From Nocardia miyunensis NBRC 108239 (GTDB lineage: Bacteria; Actinomycetota; Actinomycetes; Mycobacteriales; Mycobacteriaceae), in NCBI RefSeq assembly GCF_001613065.1, contig NZ_BDBQ01000063.1, positions 38,160 through 102,159 of the forward strand: DNA of 64,000 nucleotides, in the 5' to 3' direction. The position numbers were made by a program, and so were the translations under genes. Shown here in pieces: positions 59,066 to 64,000 of the stretch (position 1 is its first letter; the number at the start of each line of letters is the position of its first letter). The notes under the pieces are model-generated. The model worked only from the letters and a program-made list of their open reading frames with translations, did no database searches and was not told the origin of the DNA.

Positions 59066-61954
59066 CTACTCTTCGCCAGTCGCGCTGGACTGTTCGGCGG
59101 CGTCCACGTCGTCGATGCGGTACCGGGCCGCGGCCTCGGCGACCTTCGACGCGTCGATCGCACCGGTGCGGGCAAGCGCGGACAGCGTGGCCACCGTGAT
59201 CGACTGGGCATCGACGTTGAACACCCGCCGCGCCGCCGGACGGGTGTCGGAGAATCCGAAACCGTCCGTGCCGAGCGTGGTGTAGTCGCCCGGAACCCAC
59301 TTGCGGATCTGGTCCTGCACCGCGCGCATCCAGTCCGAGGCGGCGATGAACGGCCCCTGCGCCTGCGACAGCGCCCGGGTGACGTAGGGAACCTCCGCCG
59401 CGACGCCCGGATTACGCAGTGCCGCAATCTCTTTGGCGAGCGCTTCGCGCCGCAGCTCACTCCACGAGGTCACCGACCAGACATCGGCTTGCACACCCCA
59501 TTCGGACAGCAGTTCCTGTGCGCGCAGGCCGTCGGGCACGGTCACGCCCGAGACCAGGATCTGCGCGCGCACGTCACCGTCGCCGCCGCGCTTGTACAGA
59601 TAGAGACCCTTGAGCAAACCGTCGATATCGATGCCGTCCGGCTCGGCCGGTTGCGGATAGGGCTCGTTGTACAGGGTGATGTAGTAGAAGATGTTCTCTC
59701 CGCCGAAGACATCCTGCTGCTTGTGCGGATGCGTGCCCGGCACCGCGGCCGGATCGGGCGGCGTGGTGCCGCCGCCGTACATCCGCCGCATGCCGTCGCG
59801 CACGATGTGCGCGATCTCGAACGCGAACGCCGGGTCGTAGGCGACCGCCGCCGGATTGGTCGCGGCGAGCAGCAGCGAGTGACCGTCGTTGTGCTGCAGG
59901 CCCTCACCGGTCAGCGTGGTTCGCCCGGCGGTAGCTCCGAGCACGAAACCGCGCGCGAGCTGATCCGCCGCGGCCCACAGGCCGTCGCCCGTGCGCTGGA
60001 AGCCGAACATCGAGTAGAAGATGTACAGCGGGATCATCGGCTCGCCGTGGGTGGCGTACGAGGTGCCCGCCGCGGTGAACGACGCCGTCGAACCGGCCTC
60101 GTTGATGCCCTCGTGCAGGATCTGCCCGACGGTGCTCTCTTTGTAGGCAAGCATCAATTCCGCGTCGACCGACGTGTACAACTGGCCGTTGCGGTTGTAG
60201 ATCTTCAACGAAGGGAACCACGAGTCCATACCGAAGGTGCGGGCCTCGTCGGGGATGATCGGCACGATCCGCTTGCCGATCTCCTTGTCCCGCAGCAGTT
60301 CCTTCATCAGTCGCACGAACGCCATCGTGGTGGCGACGTTCTGCTTGCCCGAGCCCTTGCGCACGCCACGGTACGGCTCGTCGCCGGGGAGTTGCAGAGG
60401 CTTTGCCGCAGTGCGTCGCTCGGGCAGATAACCGCCCAGCGCCTGGCGGCGGCCCAGCAGGTACTGGATCTCCGGGGACTCCATGCCGGGGTGGTAGTAC
60501 GGCGGCAGGTAGGGGTTCTCTTCGAGTTGCGCGTCGGTGATCGGGATGCGCTGCACGTCGCGGAACGCCTTGAGATCGTCCAGCGTCATCTTCTTCATCT
60601 GGTGGGTGGCGTTGCGCGCCTCGAAGTGCTTGCCCAGGCCGTATCCCTTGATGGTCTTGGCCAGGATCACAGTCGGCTTGCCCTGGTGCGCCAGCGCCGC
60701 CGCGTACGCCGCGTAGATCTTGCGGTAGTCGTGGCCGCCGCGCTTGAGGTTCCAGATCTCCTGATCGGTCAGGCCCTTCACCAGTTCCTTGGTGCGCGGG
60801 TCGCGGCCGAAGAAGTGCTCGCGCACATACGCGCCGTCGTTGGCCTTGTAGGTCTGGTAATCGCCGTCGGGGGTGGAGTTCATCAGGTTCACCAGTGCGC
60901 CGTCGCGGTCCGCGCCCAGCAGCGCGTCCCACTCGCGGCCCCAGATGACCTTGATGACGTTCCAGCCCGCGCCGCGGAAGAACGACTCCAGCTCCTGGAT
61001 GATCTTGCCGTTACCGCGCACCGGGCCGTCCAGGCGCTGCAAGTTGCAGTTGATGACGAAGGTCAGATTGTCCAGGGCCTCGTTCGCGGCCACCTGGATC
61101 AGGCCGCGCGATTCGGGCTCGTCCATCTCGCCGTCGCCCAGGAACGCCCACACGTGCTGATCGGAGGTGTCCTTGATGCCGCGGTCGTGCAGGTAGTGGT
61201 TGAACCGCGCCTGGTAGATGGCGTTCATCGGACCCAGGCCCATGGACACCGTGGGGAACTCCCAGAAGTCCGGCATGAGCCGCGGATGCGGATACGAGGA
61301 CAGGCCGTGCCCGGGACCGCCGTGGCTGTACTCCTGACGGAAGCCGTCGAGCTGATCGGTGGTCAGCCTGCCCTCCAGGAACGCCCGCGCGTACATGCCG
61401 GGGGAGGCGTGGCCCTGCATGAACACCTGGTCGCCGCCGCCGGGATGATCCTTGCCCCGGAAGAAGTGGTTGAAGCCGACCTCGTACAGCGCCGCCGAGG
61501 ACGCGTAGGTCGAAATGTGGCCGCCCACACCGATTCCCGGACGCTGGGCGCGATGCACCATGACCGCGGCGTTCCAGCGGATCCAGGCGCGGTAGCGGCG
61601 CTCGACCTCCTCGTCACCGGGGAACCAGGGCTCGTTCTCGGTGGGGATGGTGTTGACGTAGTCGGTGGAGGTCAGGGCGGGGATGGTGACGTGCCGTTCA
61701 CCGGCGCGCTCGAGCAGGCGCAGCATCAGGTAGCGGGCGCGGCCCGGACCTTCGCGGTCGAGCATCTCGTCGAAGGATTCGAGCCATTCGCTGGTCTCGT
61801 CCGGATCGATGTCCGGTAGGTACGACGCCACCCCCTCGCGGATCACTCGCACGCGAGCCCCGGCGGGCCGGTTGGGCGCCTGTGCGGCGTCGCCGTGGCC
61901 GTCGGCTGTGGGACCGGACGAAGACATCGGGTGCAGCAGGTCGGTCAAAATCAA
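59066..61954 (-). CDS. aceE: pyruvate dehydrogenase E1 component (homodimeric)
   Basis: A 962-residue thiamine-diphosphate enzyme that decarboxylates pyruvate and acetylates the lipoyl groups of E2. The ThDP motif is in AFLGDGEMDEPESRG to LTFVINCNLQRLDGPVRGNG. Other E1p blocks are GHISTYASSAALYEVG, HFFRGKDHPGGGDQVFMQGH, DEARTFGMDSWFPSLKIYN and LTGEGLQHNDGHS. The TTG start at 61954 follows GAGGAGC; ATG at 61927 (MSSSGPT) is the alternative. Divergent from the lipoprotein gene. Not in the mabR transcript with certainty: 187 bp separate them. Confidence 0.95.
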   Translation of the reverse strand: MILTDLLHPMSSSGPTADGHGDAAQAPNRPAGARVRVIREGVASYLPDIDPDETSEWLESFDEMLDREGPGRARYLMLRLLERAGERHVTIPALTSTDYVNTIPTENEPWFPGDEEVERRYRAWIRWNAAVMVHRAQRPGIGVGGHISTYASSAALYEVGFNHFFRGKDHPGGGDQVFMQGHASPGMYARAFLEGRLTTDQLDGFRQEYSHGGPGHGLSSYPHPRLMPDFWEFPTVSMGLGPMNAIYQARFNHYLHDRGIKDTSDQHVWAFLGDGEMDEPESRGLIQVAANEALDNLTFVINCNLQRLDGPVRGNGKIIQELESFFRGAGWNVIKVIWGREWDALLGADRDGALVNLMNSTPDGDYQTYKANDGAYVREHFFGRDPRTKELVKGLTDQEIWNLKRGGHDYRKIYAAYAAALAHQGKPTVILAKTIKGYGLGKHFEARNATHQMKKMTLDDLKAFRDVQRIPITDAQLEENPYLPPYYHPGMESPEIQYLLGRRQALGGYLPERRTAAKPLQLPGDEPYRGVRKGSGKQNVATTMAFVRLMKELLRDKEIGKRIVPIIPDEARTFGMDSWFPSLKIYNRNGQLYTSVDAELMLAYKESTVGQILHEGINEAGSTASFTAAGTSYATHGEPMIPLYIFYSMFGFQRTGDGLWAAADQLARGFVLGATAGRTTLTGEGLQHNDGHSLLLAATNPAAVAYDPAFAFEIAHIVRDGMRRMYGGGTTPPDPAAVPGTHPHKQQDVFGGENIFYYITLYNEPYPQPAEPDGIDIDGLLKGLYLYKRGGDGDVRAQILVSGVTVPDGLRAQELLSEWGVQADVWSVTSWSELRREALAKEIAALRNPGVAAEVPYVTRALSQAQGPFIAASDWMRAVQDQIRKWVPGDYTTLGTDGFGFSDTRPAARRVFNVDAQSITVATLSALARTGAIDASKVAEAAARYRIDDVDAAEQSSATGEE

Positions 61955-62175
61955 TGCTCCTCGTACAGGGGTGGACAGGCTGTTGGCGCTGAACCCCGGG
62001 TAGCCACGCTGGTGGGCGGGCTATCCGACGCGAACGGATAGGGCGCATCTCACATCCTTGCCGATGATGCGTCCCAGGTCATCATGTCAGCCGGAAATCC
62101 AGTACCGTGCACGAGGCAACATTTGCATCCATAAGTGCCCTTGGACACAGTCGATGTCGAGAAGCGGGGAGGACG
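61955..62175. promoter_or_regulatory. divergent promoter region, aceE / lipoprotein gene
   Basis: 221 bp of non-coding DNA between divergent genes. It must hold both promoters. I see no strong palindrome. Confidence 0.5.
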
Positions 62176-62733
62176 ATGAAGCTGCTGGACCCACGCGGGT
62201 TCGGACTGATGTGCGCGACCGTGGCGGTCGGCACGGGACTGGTGGTGGCCGGCTGCTCGAGCTCCATTCACGGTACCGCTACCGCGAACGAGGTGGAGGC
62301 CTCGGCGTATCGGACCGAGATGGCCTCGTCCTCAGCGGCGGCCACCTCCTCGCAGAAGGCGGCCGCGCAGGCGAAGGCGATCAGCGACAACTGCACGCCG
62401 TTCCGGGGCACGACCAGTGTCGCGGTCACCAAGTACAACGAGTTCGTCGACGCCCACGACGCGAACGCGCCCGATCAGGACGCCAAGCGCGACAGCGCGG
62501 CGCAGACCCTCGAGGACGCCGCCAAGACGGTCGAGGGCCGGGTGAACACTTCCGGTGACGCCCTGCCTGCCGATCTGACGCAGAAGTTCACCGCGTATGT
62601 GGCGGCCGCGCGTGCGTTGGCCGCGGAGTCGCGGAAGATGACCTACACCGCCCCGGTCGGCGCGCTCAACGACGCCAGCAAGCGGGTCAACGACGCTCTC
62701 AACACGGCGCGTGACGCCTGCTCGGCACGCTAG
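62176..62733 (+). CDS. predicted lipoprotein (Rv2240c-like position)
   Basis: A 185-residue protein. The signal peptide LMCATVAVGTGLVVAGC ends in a lipobox with Cys ~27. The mature part is Ala/Ser-rich and helical (SSQKAAAQAKAISDNC, then PADLTQKFTAYVAAARALAAE) with three Cys in total. It is attached to the outer face of the membrane. GGGGAGGA precedes the ATG. It occupies the place of Rv2240c between aceE and the DUF3052 gene. Confidence 0.83.
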   Translation: MKLLDPRGFGLMCATVAVGTGLVVAGCSSSIHGTATANEVEASAYRTEMASSSAAATSSQKAAAQAKAISDNCTPFRGTTSVAVTKYNEFVDAHDANAPDQDAKRDSAAQTLEDAAKTVEGRVNTSGDALPADLTQKFTAYVAAARALAAESRKMTYTAPVGALNDASKRVNDALNTARDACSAR

Positions 62734-62928
62734 GAGGTCGGTTCGATCAGCTGATTGCACGGGTACGGCAGCCCCGGTTCCAGACGCGGGGAGATGCTGG
62801 TCCCAGACGTGTTCACCGAACGGTCCTGCGACATTTCGCCGAGATTTTGGTCGGATCGGCTTGCGTTGTGGCGCTGGACCATGTTCGCTTGCAACTACCT
62901 ATTGTCTGGAGTTGAGGAGGACACCACC

Positions 62929-63351
62929 GTGGTCGCCGCGGCGGACGCGCACAACTATGCTCAGAAGCTCGGCATTTCGCCGGGGCTTGTTGTTCAGGAA
63001 CTGGGCTGGGACGAGGACACCGACGACGAGCTGCGGGCAGCCATCGAGGAGGGGAGTGGCTCCGAGATGCTGGACGAGGACACCGACGAGGTAGTCGATG
63101 TCGTCCTGCTGTGGTGGCGTGATGGAGACGGGGATCTGGTCGACGAGCTGATGGACGCGATCGGCCCGCTGGCCGACGACGGCTTCGTCTGGGTCCTGTG
63201 CCCCAAGACCGGGGAGTCGGGTCATGTGGACCCCAGCGAGATCGCCGAGTCGGCAACCCCGGCCGGACTGACCTCCACCACGCCGGTCAGTCTCGGTGGC
63301 TGGACGGGAATCAAGCTCACCCAGCCCAAGACGCCCTCCAAACAGCGCTGA
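62929..63351 (+). CDS. DUF3052 family protein (Rv2239c-like)
   Basis: A 140-residue conserved actinobacterial protein: YAQKLGISPGLVVQELGWDED, DEVVDVVLLWWRDGDGDLVD, LADDGFVWVLCPKTGESGHV and SLGGWTGIKL. Role unknown. The GTG start at 62929 follows GAGGAGG at 62915-62920. It precedes ahpE as in M. tuberculosis, which may indicate a link to redox physiology. Confidence 0.9.
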   Translation: MVAAADAHNYAQKLGISPGLVVQELGWDEDTDDELRAAIEEGSGSEMLDEDTDEVVDVVLLWWRDGDGDLVDELMDAIGPLADDGFVWVLCPKTGESGHVDPSEIAESATPAGLTSTTPVSLGGWTGIKLTQPKTPSKQR

Positions 63352-63510
63352 GTCGCGGCGCGGCAGGGGTTCACCCGGGGCGTGCGTCGTGTTGTCGCGA
63401 ATCCGCACCGGAATCGTGGCTGCGGGAGCCGACGCTCACCGCGGCCGGTAGGCGAGCCCCGTGCCGCGCAGCGTAGGCGCGGGACGCATCACAGACAGGA
63501 GGATTCGCGC

Positions 63511-63975
63511 ATGCCGCTCGAAGTAGGTACGGCCGCACCGGATTTCACACTCAAGGACCAGAACAACCAGGATGTCAGCCTGTCCGATTATCGCGGCAGC
63601 AAGAACGTCCTGATCGTGTTCTACCCGCTCGCCTTCACTGGCGTCTGCCAGGGCGAGTTGTGCAAGGTGCGCGACGAGTTGCCCAAATTCCAGAACGACA
63701 ACGCCGAGATTCTCGCGGTCTCGGTCGGCCCGCCGCCGACCCACAAGATCTGGGCCGCCGAACAGGGCTACACCTTCCCGCTCCTGTCCGATTTCTGGCC
63801 GCACGGCGCCATCGCGCAAACCTACGGCGTCTTCAACGACAAAACCGGCTTCGCCAACCGCGGCACCTTCGTAGTGGACAAGTCCGGCATCATCCGCTTC
63901 GCCGAAATGAACGCCCCCGGCGAACCCCGTGACCAGGCAGCTTGGGAGAAAGCCCTCACTGCGTTAGATTCGTAA
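63511..63975 (+). CDS. ahpE: peroxiredoxin AhpE
   Basis: A 154-residue thiol peroxidase. The peroxidatic Cys46 lies in YPLAFTGVCQGELC, with the Pro/Thr/Cys triad and Arg117 (FANRGTF) that activate it. An additional Cys51 is present, which is worth noting because M. tuberculosis AhpE is a 1-Cys enzyme. It reduces organic peroxides and peroxynitrite, likely with mycothiol/mycoredoxin. AGGAGG precedes the ATG. Confidence 0.94.
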   Translation: MPLEVGTAAPDFTLKDQNNQDVSLSDYRGSKNVLIVFYPLAFTGVCQGELCKVRDELPKFQNDNAEILAVSVGPPPTHKIWAAEQGYTFPLLSDFWPHGAIAQTYGVFNDKTGFANRGTFVVDKSGIIRFAEMNAPGEPRDQAAWEKALTALDS

Positions 63976-64000
63976 CCCGCGCCTCTTCCCGAGGCCACCC

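Noticed and set aside
59021..61819. A 932-codon open frame on the plus strand opposite aceE
   Set aside because: It is the antisense shadow of a highly conserved gene in GC-rich DNA; the translated product is Arg/Gly/His-rich with no motif or ribosome site.
1..64000. CRISPR array or prophage
   Set aside because: No set of regularly spaced direct repeats and no phage structural or integrase genes were seen.

Overview
The window is GC-rich and densely coding. It carries a FAS-II operon of the type used for mycolic acid synthesis (mabR-fabD-acpM-kasA, then accD6), an EphD-like epoxide hydrolase/SDR fusion, WXG100 proteins, a subtilisin-inhibitor-like protein, DUF397/DUF5753 relics and F420/LLM-type oxidoreductases. 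This points to a mycolic-acid actinobacterium (Mycobacteriales), most likely Nocardia. The genus is inferred from gene content only.

Layout. 1-7.1 kb: the 5' part of lpdA, two tandem PucR-type regulators divergent from an 8-oxoguanine deaminase gene, and a large LuxR-type ATPase regulator. 7.1-11.5 kb: an accessory, partly decayed region with a recombinase-like small protein, a broken DUF5753/DUF397 pair, a four-gene WXG100 (type VII secretion) operon whose effector gene is broken, and a TetR relic. 11.5-26.2 kb: mostly intact metabolic and regulatory genes, namely an LLM oxidoreductase, a MarR/ABC-exporter pair with twin operators, an enoyl-CoA hydratase, an SDR/HxlR pair with a shared operator, a secreted protease inhibitor, a FAD monooxygenase, a lipoprotein, a diiron-type protein with its ferredoxin reductase, ephD, and a TerC gene behind a yybP-ykoY-type leader. 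26.3-29.7 kb: a tRNA(CAU) followed by a patch of relics and probably acquired genes (deleted aldehyde dehydrogenase, zinc alcohol dehydrogenase, Hsp31-like DJ-1 protein, deleted histidine phosphatase).

29.7-42.5 kb: a catabolic cluster whose two arms converge. The left arm is a cyclase-family hydrolase, an acyl-CoA synthetase and a P450. The right arm is the operon tetR - CoA transferase - HMG-CoA-lyase-like - SnoaL-like - acyl-CoA dehydrogenase - phosphotransferase, with a divergent VOC and CMD gene pair. An almost identical 19-bp palindrome lies before the cyclase gene and in the tetR/VOC gap, so both arms are probably controlled by this one TetR protein. A 1360-bp IS5-like element with 16-bp inverted repeats and a 5-bp duplication sits exactly at the P450 stop codon. 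It carries a deleted transposase and an intact unrelated gene.

42.5-53.2 kb: a GPR1/FUN34/YaaH transporter, a secreted SxxK-type protein, a five-module TerD/HNH protein, pabB, a phosphotransferase, a DinB-like protein, a serine hydrolase, DUF3145 and others. 53.2-64.0 kb: the conserved core accD6, kasA, acpM, fabD, mabR and aceE on the minus strand, then a lipoprotein, DUF3052 and ahpE on the plus strand, in the same relative order as M. tuberculosis Rv2238c-Rv2247 but with no kasB. A perfect 20-bp stem lies between kasA and accD6, and a TTTTGTG-N7-CACAAAA palindrome lies before fabD.
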